This document shows, in pieces, positions 42,661-52,597 of a stretch of DNA of 64,000 bases. The stretch comes from Microbulbifer marinus. GTDB taxonomy: Bacteria > Pseudomonadota > Gammaproteobacteria > Pseudomonadales > Cellvibrionaceae. Under the pieces are notes generated by a model. The model saw nothing but the letters and a program-made list of their open reading frames with translations, made no database searches and was not told where the DNA came from. The translations under genes and the position numbers were made by a program. How positions within the stretch are numbered: position 1 is the first letter of the stretch; each line of letters starts with the position of its first letter. The DNA is taken from positions 186,001 through 250,000 of the forward strand of contig NZ_FNQO01000001.1 in the NCBI RefSeq assembly GCF_900107725.1, in the 5' to 3' direction.

Positions 42661-45600
42661 CTAGACATTGCGTGCCGGGTGGGAGCGGTTCGCCAGCCGC
42701 AGGTGCCAGTTCAGTACTAGCACCGTCAGTGCCGGCAGCATGGTCAGCGTCACGATGGTTGCGCCGATAATCCCGCTCATGACGATTACGCCGACGCCAC
42801 GGTACAGTTCGGTGCCGGCGCCGGGCAGGAATACCAGCGGTGCCAGGCCGCAGATGGTGGTGATCGACGAAATAGCGATCGGGCGCAGACGCGAGCTGAC
42901 GGCCTCCTGCACCGCCTCCAGCGACGACATGCCTTCCTCGTTCACGTTACTGATCGCGCGGTGCACGATCAGTATCGGGTTATTGACCACCGTGCCCATC
43001 AGGATCAGGAAACCGAGCATCGAAATCATATCGAACGGCTGATGGAAGCCTTCCAGCCCCATGCTGCGCATAGTGGCACCGATCATGTTCAGCAGCGCCA
43101 GGCCGGCGATGCCGCCGGCAATACCCAGCGGAATGGTGGTCATGATCAGCAGCGGATAGCCCCAGTGGGTGAAGATGGCCACCATCAGCAGATACACGAT
43201 CAGCAGCGCGACGATATAGTTGCCGCCCAGCGATTCGCGGGTGGCGTCCAGCTGGTCGGCGGCGCCGGAAATATTCAGGCTGACGCCGGCGGGCACCTGG
43301 CCGCGGTCTTTCAAATATTGCACCAGCTCGGTTTTCACCCGCTCCACACCGGTTTCCAGCGCGACCGAGCGCGGCGGGATGATGTTCAGCGTTACCGTGC
43401 GTCGGCCGTCGACGCGCCGCACCGTACTGGTGTCGACGGTCTCCACCGTCTGCGCCAGTTCCGACAGGGGCAGTACCCGGCCCGCGGGCGTATAGACGAA
43501 GATATTCTGCAGTGTCTCTACGGTCGCCGCGGGGCCTTCGCGGTTGTAGAGATACATGTCGATCTTGTCGTCGTCGAGAAAGAATTCGTTGACGAAGGCA
43601 CCGTCGGTCAGCGCAGACACGGTAAAGCCAATATCCTCGGCACTCATGCCCACTTCTGCAGCCCGGTCCCAGTTGGGGGTCACCTGCAGCAGTGGCTGTG
43701 CCAGCGACAGACTGGACGGGCGCGTCTGGATACTGGGGTCGTCGAATATCTGCCCGGCACGCGTATAGGCGGCACGGGCCACCTTGTACAGATCGGCGAG
43801 ATTGGCTCCGGAGATGTCCAGGTTCACACTGCGGGTGCCGCCGTCATTGCTGCTGATGATGGAACCGCGTGCGGCGAAGGCGCGCATGCCCGGGTAGCTC
43901 TCGTACTTGCGTACAATCGCTGCCATCAGCTCGTCGATATGGGCGGGATTCTTGGACTCGGCGATGATGCGCAGGCTCTGCGGCGACACGCGCATATTGA
44001 CATACTTCATTGCCGGCACTTCCGCCTCGCCAGCTGCAAAGGCCTCGGGTTCGTCGTCGACAAACGGCAGAAAATACTCCTGCAGCTCGCTCGCGATCTC
44101 CTCCATGGTGGCCAGGTTGTAGCCGGGCGGCGCGTTCACGGTGGCGAAAGTTTTCGCCTCCTCGCCCTCCGGCAGGTATTCCGCTGGCGGGGTCAGAAAC
44201 ACAATGATGGCGAGGCTGAGGGCGACGGTGACGCCGATGGTATAGAGTCGCCGGACCGGTGTGGCGATCAGCCAGCCGATGCGGTTGAGGACCCCGTTGC
44301 GCAGCCGGCTGTGGGAAATGGCCTCCGTTTGCGCGCCGTCGAAATCCAGTCGCGCACTGGCGGTGGGGATGACCGTAATCGCCACCAGCATCGACACCAT
44401 GATCGAAGCGGAAATGGCGATGGCGATATCGGAATAGAGCTGCCCGGCCTCTTCGGCGATAAACACCACCGGCAGGAACACCATCACCGTGGTCAGCGTC
44501 GAGGCGAGTACTGCCGGCCACACCTTCTGCACGCCACTGATGGCGGATTGCAGTTTGTTCAGGCCGCGCCGTCTTTCCAGCTCGATGCTCTCCAGCACTA
44601 CGATGCTGTTGTCCAGCGTCATGCCGATGGCAAAGGCCACCCCGGCCAGCGAAATAACATTGATCGTGCGCCCGGCGACCAGCAGGCCGATAAACGCGGC
44701 AATGGTACAGATGGGAATGCCGGCGACACCGAGTGCGGTCGCGCGCACGGAGCGCAGGAACAGGTACATGATCGCAGTGGCGAGCAGGGCACCGAGCAGC
44801 AGGTTCTTCCAGACGTTGAACACCGAGTCCTGCACATAGCCGACGTCGTCCGCAGTCAGCTCCATAATCATGCCCTGTGGCTCGAGCAGCTCGCGGTTGA
44901 TCTGTTCTACCGCTTGCAGCATGGCCTTCTTGATCGCGATCACATTGGAACCGCTCTCGCGCCTGACCGACAGACTGATTACCGGCCGCCCGTTGACATA
45001 GGAATTGCTGCGAATCTTGAAGTGGTCCAGCTTTACTTCCGCCACATCGCCGAGGCGTGTGATGCCGTCGCCGCTACGTTGCAGAATCAGGTCGCGCAGC
45101 TCGTCGAGGTCGCGAAAGCGGCCCAGTGTCCGCAACAGGTAGCGGCGTTTACCGCTCTCCACTTCGCCACCGGAAATATCGCGGTTGCGCAACGCGATGG
45201 CCGCGCGCACGTCGTCCAGAGTTAGATTGCGTTCGGCCAGGCGCGAGGGGATCAGCCGAATCTGAACCTGCCGCTCGGCGCCGCCGCCCACATCCACCTG
45301 GGCCACACCGGGGACGCCCGACATGCGCGGGCGTACATTGTCCTCGACAAAATCCCGCATCATGTCCATATCCAGATTGCGCGGATTGCCGGGCAGCGGC
45401 GAGATCCGGAAATACATAAAGGCGTTGGCGGAGAAGGACGTCGCATAGACGCGCGGCTCGTCCACATTCACCGGGTAGGAGGGCACCTGGGTCAGGGCGT
45501 TATTGACGCGGATCAGCGCCTCGGTAATATCCACGCCGAACGGAAACTCCAGTTCAATTTCCGCCGAGCCCAGGTCGGCAGAGGACTGCAGTTCCTGCAG

Positions 45601-45822
45601 GTAGGGGATATTGCGCAGGTATTCTTCCTGCTCGATCAGGATTTCCTTTTCGATATCCTGTGGCGTGGCGCCGGGCCAGCGGGTCTGGATCGAAATCGTG
45701 CGCACTTCCAGGTCCGGAATCATCTGTACCGGGATTCGCAGCGCCGCCACTACGCCGAGCACGGCGACAATCAGCACGCTGACGGTTACCAGAATGCCGT
45801 TGCGGACTATGTGCTCAAACAT
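42661..45822 (-). CDS. RND efflux transporter inner-membrane permease (AcrB family)
   Basis: The 1053-residue protein begins FEHIVRNGILVTVSVLIVAVLG and has the two-half AcrB layout: porter loops, 12 membrane helices and the proton-relay helix segment SLAGVAFAIGMTLDNSIVVLE. It resembles the HAE family without being assignable to a named pump. The adaptor gene ends 28 nt upstream, so the two form an operon; no outer-membrane channel or regulator gene is adjacent. The 283-nt gap downstream (42378-42660) holds only the cstB-like promoter region. Confidence 0.93.
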   Translation of the reverse strand: MFEHIVRNGILVTVSVLIVAVLGVVAALRIPVQMIPDLEVRTISIQTRWPGATPQDIEKEILIEQEEYLRNIPYLQELQSSADLGSAEIELEFPFGVDITEALIRVNNALTQVPSYPVNVDEPRVYATSFSANAFMYFRISPLPGNPRNLDMDMMRDFVEDNVRPRMSGVPGVAQVDVGGGAERQVQIRLIPSRLAERNLTLDDVRAAIALRNRDISGGEVESGKRRYLLRTLGRFRDLDELRDLILQRSGDGITRLGDVAEVKLDHFKIRSNSYVNGRPVISLSVRRESGSNVIAIKKAMLQAVEQINRELLEPQGMIMELTADDVGYVQDSVFNVWKNLLLGALLATAIMYLFLRSVRATALGVAGIPICTIAAFIGLLVAGRTINVISLAGVAFAIGMTLDNSIVVLESIELERRRGLNKLQSAISGVQKVWPAVLASTLTTVMVFLPVVFIAEEAGQLYSDIAIAISASIMVSMLVAITVIPTASARLDFDGAQTEAISHSRLRNGVLNRIGWLIATPVRRLYTIGVTVALSLAIIVFLTPPAEYLPEGEEAKTFATVNAPPGYNLATMEEIASELQEYFLPFVDDEPEAFAAGEAEVPAMKYVNMRVSPQSLRIIAESKNPAHIDELMAAIVRKYESYPGMRAFAARGSIISSNDGGTRSVNLDISGANLADLYKVARAAYTRAGQIFDDPSIQTRPSSLSLAQPLLQVTPNWDRAAEVGMSAEDIGFTVSALTDGAFVNEFFLDDDKIDMYLYNREGPAATVETLQNIFVYTPAGRVLPLSELAQTVETVDTSTVRRVDGRRTVTLNIIPPRSVALETGVERVKTELVQYLKDRGQVPAGVSLNISGAADQLDATRESLGGNYIVALLIVYLLMVAIFTHWGYPLLIMTTIPLGIAGGIAGLALLNMIGATMRSMGLEGFHQPFDMISMLGFLILMGTVVNNPILIVHRAISNVNEEGMSSLEAVQEAVSSRLRPIAISSITTICGLAPLVFLPGAGTELYRGVGVIVMSGIIGATIVTLTMLPALTVLVLNWHLRLANRSHPARNV

Positions 45823-45850
45823 GCGGGAAGCCCCCGTTCTGGAAGCGCAT

Positions 45851-46966
45851 TCAGCTTGCCTGCCGCAGTATCACTGTCTGGCCTTCCTGCAGGCTTTCGT
45901 TGCCACGCGTGACTACCACCTGCCCCTCCTTCAGTCCGGAACGGATCTCAATCAGGCCGGCGAAGCCGAGGCCGATACTCACCTGCTGCTCGCGTACCCG
46001 CGCCGCTTTCCCCCAGCCATTAAATTTCTCCGCCACCCAGACCGTAATGCGCCCGTCCGGGTAGCGCAGCACGGCGTCGCGGGGAATGGCGACGCTGCGA
46101 CGCCCGGAGCCGAGCAACAGCGTGGCCGATACCGACATGCCGGGAATCAGTTCCGGCGTACTGTCAGTGGCTATTTCGGTGCGCAGCATGAAAGTGCGCG
46201 CTCCACTGCTGCTGAGTGGTACCTTGTGCTGCACGCTGGCCTTGTAGGTGTGGTCGCTGTCGGTATCGAAGCGCACTTCCAGCGGTGTCTTGGGGTCGAT
46301 GCGGGCGTAGACCCGTTGCGGCACCTGGAAATCTGCGCGCAGTCCGTCGGCGCTGACCAGTTCGAACAGGTTCACGCCCGGTTCCACCCACTCCCCCAGC
46401 TCGGCAAAGCGCTGGCTGATGGCGCCATCGAAAGGCGCACTGATTTTGTGGCGCCGCAGCAGGGCCTCCTGGTGCTTGGCTTCAATCTGTGCGCGGCGCA
46501 GTTCGGCATTGCGGATGCGCACCTGTGAAGCCAGTGCTTCCACCTCGGTCTCGGCGATATGGTTGTCACCGATCAGCCGCTGTGCCTCGCCCAGGCGGCG
46601 CCGGCTTTCCGCCAGTGCCTCGCGGCTGCGCTCCACTTCGGCGAGGGCGGCATCGCGGGCGATGACGTTCAGCTCCGGATCCAGCTCCAGCAGTGGCTGG
46701 CCCTTCTTTACGCGGTTGCCGACGTCGACGTGGATCTCACTGACGAGTCCGTCCACCTCGGCCGATAGCATCGCTTGTCGCGACGGCGTCAGGGTGCCGG
46801 TAACCGGTACCGGCTCCACAATCGCCTGCTGCCTGGCGGTTACCGCCTCGACGGTAATGGCATCCCCTTTGTCGTCCTGCGCCGAGACAAAAGGAACGGC
46901 GGTCAGTGCCGACAGGCTCACGGCAAGGGTCAGCGGGGAGAACAACTTCGCAATAGTGCACTGCAT
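45851..46966 (-). CDS. RND efflux periplasmic adaptor (MFP/HlyD family)
   Basis: The 371-residue protein has a signal peptide (about 1-30, ending PFVSAQ), a lipoyl-like domain split by a coiled-coil hairpin (NRVKKGQPLLELDPELNVIARD; ISAPFDGAISQRFAELGEWV) and a C-terminal barrel region. It links the permease at 42661 to an outer-membrane channel. In-frame ATGs at 46984 and 47011 exist; I chose 46966 because it starts the signal peptide, though no start has a clear ribosome site. Confidence 0.88.
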   Translation of the reverse strand: MQCTIAKLFSPLTLAVSLSALTAVPFVSAQDDKGDAITVEAVTARQQAIVEPVPVTGTLTPSRQAMLSAEVDGLVSEIHVDVGNRVKKGQPLLELDPELNVIARDAALAEVERSREALAESRRRLGEAQRLIGDNHIAETEVEALASQVRIRNAELRRAQIEAKHQEALLRRHKISAPFDGAISQRFAELGEWVEPGVNLFELVSADGLRADFQVPQRVYARIDPKTPLEVRFDTDSDHTYKASVQHKVPLSSSGARTFMLRTEIATDSTPELIPGMSVSATLLLGSGRRSVAIPRDAVLRYPDGRITVWVAEKFNGWGKAARVREQQVSIGLGFAGLIEIRSGLKEGQVVVTRGNESLQEGQTVILRQAS

Positions 46967-47156
46967 AGCGTAAAGCGCTTCCATGTGTTCGCGAAATAGA
47001 GCATTGAGCATACATAGCCGGTTGTCGCAAGGAAACCGCGGACGAGCAGCTGCCAGGCGTGGCTACAGTGACAATTTTACGAGTGGGGGCGCCGAATGGA
47101 TCTATCGCGGGACCAGGGCGACTCTGTTGTGTCTGTTGAATTTGGCGCTAGGGAAT

Positions 47157-47801
47157 TTAGTCGAACAGTTCGTCGAGAGTGAATATCTCCACGGCGGGCC
47201 CCGGCGTATTGCTGACTCGCACCATCTTGGCGGCCACCTGTGCGCCGCGGATCGGCCGGTAGCGGCGCAGGCCGGGCAGGGTGCAGATCAACGGCAGCAG
47301 CCAGCTGCCGAGCTTTTCCGCCGGGCGAAACTCCCGACGGTCACCGAGTAACAGCGACGGGCGGAAAATACTGATGCGCGCAAAGGGCAGGCGCATCACC
47401 GCCTGTTCCAGCTCGCCTTTCATGCGCAGGTAGGCGTTGTTGCTATTCGGGTTGGCGCCGCTCGACGAGACCAACAGGTAGTGGGCGACGCCGGCCTCGG
47501 CGGCCAGTCTGGCCGCATGGAGCTGATAGTCCACATCGACCGTGCGCTGTGCGTCCAGCGAACCGGCCTGGCTGCGTGTGGTGCCGAGGCAGGAGAACAG
47601 CAAATCCGCGCGGAAAAGTCGGGCAGACTCGTCCAGTCGCGCGAAGTCCAGCACTTCATTGCGCACTTTGGCCGACGGGTGGGGCGCGGCTCTTCGCGTC
47701 AGGGAAATTATCTCGCCAATGTGATCGGCGTCGACGAGCTGGTCGATGAGCTGGCGCCCGATGAGTCCGGTTGCGCCGATGATCAGTGCTCTTTTTGTCA
47801 T
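47157..47801 (-). CDS. NAD(P)-binding Rossmann protein, TIP30/HTATIP2-like
   Basis: The 214-residue protein begins with the nucleotide-binding ALIIGATGLIGRQLIDQLVD and has FSCLGTTRSQAG, YLLVSSSGANPNSNNAYLRMKGELEQAV and FRPSLLLGDR, an atypical short-chain dehydrogenase/epimerase pattern. Substrate unknown. It reads in the same direction as the RND operon but 190 nt upstream. Confidence 0.85.
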   Translation of the reverse strand: MTKRALIIGATGLIGRQLIDQLVDADHIGEIISLTRRAAPHPSAKVRNEVLDFARLDESARLFRADLLFSCLGTTRSQAGSLDAQRTVDVDYQLHAARLAAEAGVAHYLLVSSSGANPNSNNAYLRMKGELEQAVMRLPFARISIFRPSLLLGDRREFRPAEKLGSWLLPLICTLPGLRRYRPIRGAQVAAKMVRVSNTPGPAVEIFTLDELFD

Positions 47802-47954
47802 ACTTTGTTTGCGAACAGTTCTGCAGAATGTTTTTTTTGACGGTGGATAGTGTCACCACTGATTACCGCACGCCGCCTATGACGTTAAATCCAACTCCGG
47901 GGAGTCTACTCTTACTCTGTGGTTGAGCGGTAGAGATACCATGGAGTAAACCGG

Positions 47955-49517
47955 ATGGACTCGTTCAAGGCAGTACTTCGGGTATGTGCGGCGGCACTGA
48001 TCGTTCAACAGGGCGCCTTGGCCTCGCCTTACCTTGCCGAGAAACCCTGGATAATGCCGTTCGACGTCAACCAGCGTTTCCGCCCCCAGAACCCGCACCA
48101 AACTCCCCCGGAAGATCCTTCACAGCGCGATATTTACGAATTCGCCTGGCAATCCTTTATCGCCCTGAACTGGCCGTACAAGGTCGGCGGTGTGCGCGGC
48201 CAGCCGGACCCCAAGGTGCCGCTGGCACCGATCGCCAACACCACCAATCCGGACAAGGTTGTCGTTTGGGAAACCTACATGTCTCCCGAAACCGTCTTCG
48301 TACACCCGCAGGATTGGCCGGTGGTGTGGGGGCAGCCGGACTTTTCCGGCTTGCTGAGAGTGAGCAAGCCACCCTGTTACGTCGGCGGTTACCAGTACGG
48401 CCAACCCTTCGCGCCGGGCATCAATCAGCCCTATACGAATGCCAATGTGCCGACCGGACCGGTGGTGGATCAGAACAAGGAGTACCTGCGGGTGGAGGTC
48501 ACCCTGAGCCAGCCGTATTTCAACTACATCAAGCAGTTCGGATACTACGACGCGGATACCCAGACGAGTGCGGTGAAGAAATATATTCAGTTCGCCAATG
48601 ACACCGGAGACGCGCCGCCACCGGCCATCAAGCCGTCGGACGACGCCAGCCGTTTCCAGCCGCTACCGACCGGGCTGGAGTTCTATCTCGACGGCCTGCC
48701 GAAATACGCCCTGCAGGGCATGACCGAGGTCAAGGCCGCCTGGAAAGTATTGAAGACCGAAGGTGAGGGCGCGGATATTCCTGGCCGCTATTTCCGCCGC
48801 ATGATGCAGTTTCCGCAACCGGACGGCTCCCTGAGTGAGCCGATGCTGATGGGGCTGGTGGGCTTCCATATTCATCGGGTGACACCGTTCGGCCACCTGC
48901 CGTCGACGTTCGAGCATGTCGACAATGTGCGTGTGCGCAAGCGGCGGTTCGATCCGCTGCCGGTGCCGAAACACCCGGCGCTGAATCCCGGCCGTGGAAA
49001 CGGTCGTCCGGTCCGCTACGCCAACGGGTACGAAGTAAACGGCGAGAGCGGTGTCGCCGGGGTCATACCCCTGCCGTATAAACAGGGTGACTCACTGATT
49101 CCGATCGATGAGCGCGAACAGGTCAACGTATCGCGGGTCACGCCGATTCCGCGGGATGTGCAGCGGGTGAACTACAAATACCAGAGGCTGTTGAAAGACA
49201 GTGTCTGGTCCTACTACCAGTTGATCGGCACCCAGAACAAGAACCTGGAAACCCCCAACCGGCATCTGGGCCCGGGTATCCCGGGGCCGCAGCGCTCAAA
49301 CGTGCAGAACCTCGTCAACACAACCCTGGAGACCTATACCCAAAAGGGCTTCAGTTGTGCCCGCTGCCACCTGAATGCGTTCCCCCAAGGGGTTAGCAGC
49401 TTCCCGCCCTATGAAAAGCGTTTCGAAGACCTGCACGTGATGAGCTTCCTGCTGCTGAACGCCAAGCCGGGCAGCCAGCCGCCGGGCAAGTTCGAGTGCC
49501 TGAAGCCAGGTTACTGA
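47955..49517 (+). CDS. exported protein with single c-type haem motif, function unknown
   Basis: The 520-residue protein has a signal peptide (about 1-23, ending GALAS) and a single haem-binding CARCH starting at residue 468, followed by LNAFPQGVSSFPPYEKRF. The N-terminal part contains FAWQSFIALNWPYK and many Pro and aromatic residues. The upper 460 residues match no domain I know. GGAG lies about nine bases before the ATG. Homologs tend to be called hypothetical cytochrome-like proteins. Confidence 0.75.
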   Translation: MDSFKAVLRVCAAALIVQQGALASPYLAEKPWIMPFDVNQRFRPQNPHQTPPEDPSQRDIYEFAWQSFIALNWPYKVGGVRGQPDPKVPLAPIANTTNPDKVVVWETYMSPETVFVHPQDWPVVWGQPDFSGLLRVSKPPCYVGGYQYGQPFAPGINQPYTNANVPTGPVVDQNKEYLRVEVTLSQPYFNYIKQFGYYDADTQTSAVKKYIQFANDTGDAPPPAIKPSDDASRFQPLPTGLEFYLDGLPKYALQGMTEVKAAWKVLKTEGEGADIPGRYFRRMMQFPQPDGSLSEPMLMGLVGFHIHRVTPFGHLPSTFEHVDNVRVRKRRFDPLPVPKHPALNPGRGNGRPVRYANGYEVNGESGVAGVIPLPYKQGDSLIPIDEREQVNVSRVTPIPRDVQRVNYKYQRLLKDSVWSYYQLIGTQNKNLETPNRHLGPGIPGPQRSNVQNLVNTTLETYTQKGFSCARCHLNAFPQGVSSFPPYEKRFEDLHVMSFLLLNAKPGSQPPGKFECLKPGY

Positions 49518-49548
49518 CGCGATGGGGCAGGGCAGCGGTAGGCGACAG

Positions 49549-50220
49549 TCAGCCGGCTTCCAGCGCCACCCGGACTGCCTCTTGCAGGTCGTCGACACAG
49601 GCCCGGGGTTCGCGCATCAACGGGTGGTAGAGCGCGTCCTGGCGCCGCACCCAGATGGCCTGCAGGCCGGCTTCCAGCGCGCCATTGGTGTCCCAGGCGT
49701 GGGCGGCGATCAGCGTCGCCTCAGCGGGGGACGTGCCCGCCTTGCCGGCCGCCTGGCGGTAGACTTCTGGCCGGGGCTTCCAGACCCCGAACTCCTCGAT
49801 AGAGATAATCCCGTCCACCAGGGATTCCAGTCCCGCCTGTTGCACCAGTGATTCGGTGTTCTGTTGCGAGCCGTTGGTTAGCAGGAACGACCGCTGCCCG
49901 CCCGCGCGGGCCCGCTCGAGGGCAGGGCGCACATCCGGGTGGGCGGGGAGCTCGCCGAATTGTTGCAGGATGGTGTCGATCTCATCCTCGCCGGCTTCGG
50001 CCCCCGCGTTGGCGAGGACCACTGCCAGTGTGGCCCGGGCGATCTCCGGGAAAGGCCGGAAGCTGCCCGCGGCCGACAGGGCAAAGGCGTCGCGCAACAA
50101 TTGCGCAAAGAATACCGCGGCTGTCTGTTCCGGCAGGTCGAGAGCGGTAAATCGCTGACGCAGCGGCGCCAGGGAGAAAAGGGTTTCGATCACATCGAAA
50201 AAAATTACCCGGCTCGTCAT
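49549..50220 (-). CDS. haloacid dehalogenase, type II
   Basis: The 223-residue HAD-superfamily protein has motif I FFDVIETLF (nucleophile Asp), motif II LLTNGSQQN, the motif III Lys in WKPRPEVYRQAAG and motif IV AAHAWDTNGALEAGL, the set seen in L-2-haloacid dehalogenases. These hydrolyse 2-haloacids to 2-hydroxyacids. It lies 70 nt downstream of the molybdenum hydroxylase gene in the same direction. Confidence 0.87.
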   Translation of the reverse strand: MTSRVIFFDVIETLFSLAPLRQRFTALDLPEQTAAVFFAQLLRDAFALSAAGSFRPFPEIARATLAVVLANAGAEAGEDEIDTILQQFGELPAHPDVRPALERARAGGQRSFLLTNGSQQNTESLVQQAGLESLVDGIISIEEFGVWKPRPEVYRQAAGKAGTSPAEATLIAAHAWDTNGALEAGLQAIWVRRQDALYHPLMREPRACVDDLQEAVRVALEAG

Positions 50221-50290
50221 ACCCTGTCCTTATCCGATGAGGGCGATAACCGCCTTTGCATGGGGACGGCCAGCGGCCCTCGTTTGTGGT

Positions 50291-52597
50291 CTAGGCCTTT
50301 TGGTTGCGCTGCAGCTCCGCCCGTATCGCCTCGGGGCGGATGGGAATCTCCCGCATGCGCACACCCACCGCGGCAAAGATCGCATTGGCGATGGCGGGCC
50401 CCACCACCGTGGTGGCCGGCTCGCCTAGGCCCACGGCGGTCTCGGTGCTGTCGACAAACTCCATGTCGATGTCGGGCACGTCGCGCATCCGCAGCGGCGT
50501 GTAGGTATTCAGGTTGGTATCCACCACGTTGCCGTTGCGCAGCGTGGTGCCCTCATGCAGCGCCATGCTCAATCCCCACAGCGCCGCCCCCTCGACCTGG
50601 GCGCGGGCGCCATCCGGGTGCACGATGGTGCCGGCGTCGGTGACCACGAAGAGTTTTTCCACGGTCGGCCGGCCGCTGTCGCGATCCACTCGCACCCTGG
50701 CGACGCACGCGGTCCAGGTGGGCATGTTGCGTTCCTGGCCATAGCTGGTTGCGACGCCGAGGGCCGTGTCCGCCGGTAGCTCGCCGCCCCAGCCGGAGAG
50801 TTCACGCACGCGGCGCAACACGTTGGCCTGGCGCGAGGCGCCGCCGACCGAATTGGGGGCGCTGCCGGCGTTTATGCCCTGTGCTTTCAGCCGGCGCAGG
50901 CGGAATTCGATCGGATCCTCGCCCGCCTTGTGGGCGGCCTCGTCCATGGCGCTCTCCAGGGCCCAGTTGACCCAGCCGGAGCCCACGGAGCGCAGCCAAC
51001 CCGGGCGGAAGGTATCGTTGGCCAGGTCGTTGGAGATGGCCCGCACGCGGTGGCCGTCCATCGTGTACCAGTGCAGGGCGCCCTGGATGGAGAAGGGGTC
51101 GTATTTGCCGTTGATGCCATCGGCCATAAAGCCGGGCGCCATCACCTGCGTGGGCCAGCCGGCGGTGGCGTGGTGTTCCATCGCGGTGATCTTGCCGTCG
51201 CCATCGAAGGCCATGCGGATTTTCTGCACCGACGGCGAGCGGATGGAATCGAACAGCGCATCGTCTTCGCGGGTGAGGACCATTTTCACCGGGCGACCCA
51301 CTGCCTTGGCCGCCAGCGCCGCCGGCACTGCATAGTCCCCGTTCAGGCGCCGGCCGAAGCCGCCGCCGAGCAGGTAGGTGCGCATGACGATACGGTCCTC
51401 GGGCACCTGCAGGGCCTTTGCCAGCACCGGGATGATCAGTGACTGCCACTGGTTGCCGGTGTGGATTTCCCAGCGGCCGTCTTTCTCCAGGGCGAGGGCA
51501 TTGACCGGCTCCAGCTGGAAATGCAGTACGCCGTGGGTGATGTATTCGCTCTCCAGGATCTCGGCGGCGTCGCTGAAGGCTTGATCGACTTCCCCTGCGT
51601 CCCGGACCAGCACGCCCTGGTCGGCAGCGTCGATCAGCTTGCGGCCGTGGTCCAGTACGGCCTGCTCGTGCACGCCGGTGGTCTTGCCCGGCGACCATTT
51701 CACGGCGACGCGCTCGACCGCCTGGTTGGCGGCATGAAAGCTGTCGGCAATCACCATTGCCCAGCCCGGCACGGTGCCGGACGGGTCCTCCAGCGTAATC
51801 GTCTGGCGATAGCCGGGGATTTCCCGCGCCGCGCTATCGTCGATGCTGCTGACGGCCGAGCCGTAGCGGGTGGGCGGCATGATGGGGCGGCCGTACACCA
51901 TGCCGTCCACTCTCGCGTCCAGGCCGTACAGGGTGCTGCCGTCGACCTTGCCGGGAATGTCGAGCGCGCGGGTCTGCCCGCCGATGATGCGCCGCTCGGA
52001 GGGCGGCTTGATGGGCATCTGTTTCAGTTCCTCATCGGTAAAGCTGCGGCTGATGCCGCCGCCGCGGACAAGGTCGGCGTAACTGATCGATCGATTCCCG
52101 GCGATGACCCTGCCGGCGCGCGCGCGGCACTGTTCCGGTTTCACGCCGAGTTCTTTTGCGCCGGCCTCGATCAGCACACTGCGCCCGGCGGCCCCCGCGC
52201 GACTCAGTTGGTCGAAGCTCTGCCACACCGACCAGCTGCCACCGGTGACCATGTAACCCCACTTCGGGTCGCTATCCACGTAGCGCAGCTCGACCTGGTC
52301 CCAGTCGGCCTCCAGCTCGTCCGCCACGATTCGCGCCAGCGCCGTGCCGATGTGCTGGCCCATTTCCGCCTTGGCGATGTTGACCACCACCCGGCCATCG
52401 GGCTCGATCCAGTACCAGACGGTGGGGTCGAAGGCCCCCTCGGCAACGGCCTTGTCCGGGTTGGCCAGGCTGAGCGGCGAGCGCGCAAAGGCCAGCGTGA
52501 GGGCGGCGCCCGCCATGCCGACGATGAAGCCGCGCCGGCCCGGAGAGGCCAGCTCGTCGGCGCCGGCGGAATTTTTTCCGGTCAGGTACTTAAGCAT
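50291..52597 (-). CDS. xanthine-dehydrogenase-family molybdopterin-binding subunit
   Basis: The 768-residue protein has a Tat signal (GRRGFIVGMAGAALTLAFA) and resembles the beta subunit of isoquinoline 1-oxidoreductase/aldehyde oxidoreductases, with MVYGRPIMPP, QWQSLIIPVLAKALQ, LGGGFGRRLNGDYAVPAA and the C-terminal GLGEPATTVVGPAIANAIFAAVG around the catalytic Glu. It should hydroxylate or oxidise an aldehyde or N-heterocycle in the periplasm. The gene overlaps the 2Fe-2S gene by 8 nt, and a cytochrome gene precedes both. Confidence 0.92.
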   Translation of the reverse strand: MLKYLTGKNSAGADELASPGRRGFIVGMAGAALTLAFARSPLSLANPDKAVAEGAFDPTVWYWIEPDGRVVVNIAKAEMGQHIGTALARIVADELEADWDQVELRYVDSDPKWGYMVTGGSWSVWQSFDQLSRAGAAGRSVLIEAGAKELGVKPEQCRARAGRVIAGNRSISYADLVRGGGISRSFTDEELKQMPIKPPSERRIIGGQTRALDIPGKVDGSTLYGLDARVDGMVYGRPIMPPTRYGSAVSSIDDSAAREIPGYRQTITLEDPSGTVPGWAMVIADSFHAANQAVERVAVKWSPGKTTGVHEQAVLDHGRKLIDAADQGVLVRDAGEVDQAFSDAAEILESEYITHGVLHFQLEPVNALALEKDGRWEIHTGNQWQSLIIPVLAKALQVPEDRIVMRTYLLGGGFGRRLNGDYAVPAALAAKAVGRPVKMVLTREDDALFDSIRSPSVQKIRMAFDGDGKITAMEHHATAGWPTQVMAPGFMADGINGKYDPFSIQGALHWYTMDGHRVRAISNDLANDTFRPGWLRSVGSGWVNWALESAMDEAAHKAGEDPIEFRLRRLKAQGINAGSAPNSVGGASRQANVLRRVRELSGWGGELPADTALGVATSYGQERNMPTWTACVARVRVDRDSGRPTVEKLFVVTDAGTIVHPDGARAQVEGAALWGLSMALHEGTTLRNGNVVDTNLNTYTPLRMRDVPDIDMEFVDSTETAVGLGEPATTVVGPAIANAIFAAVGVRMREIPIRPEAIRAELQRNQKA

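Noticed and set aside
42961-45225. 754-codon open frame antisense to the RND permease
   Set aside because: It is a by-product of high-GC third positions of the permease; the encoded protein is rich in His, Gln, Arg and Gly and has no family resemblance.
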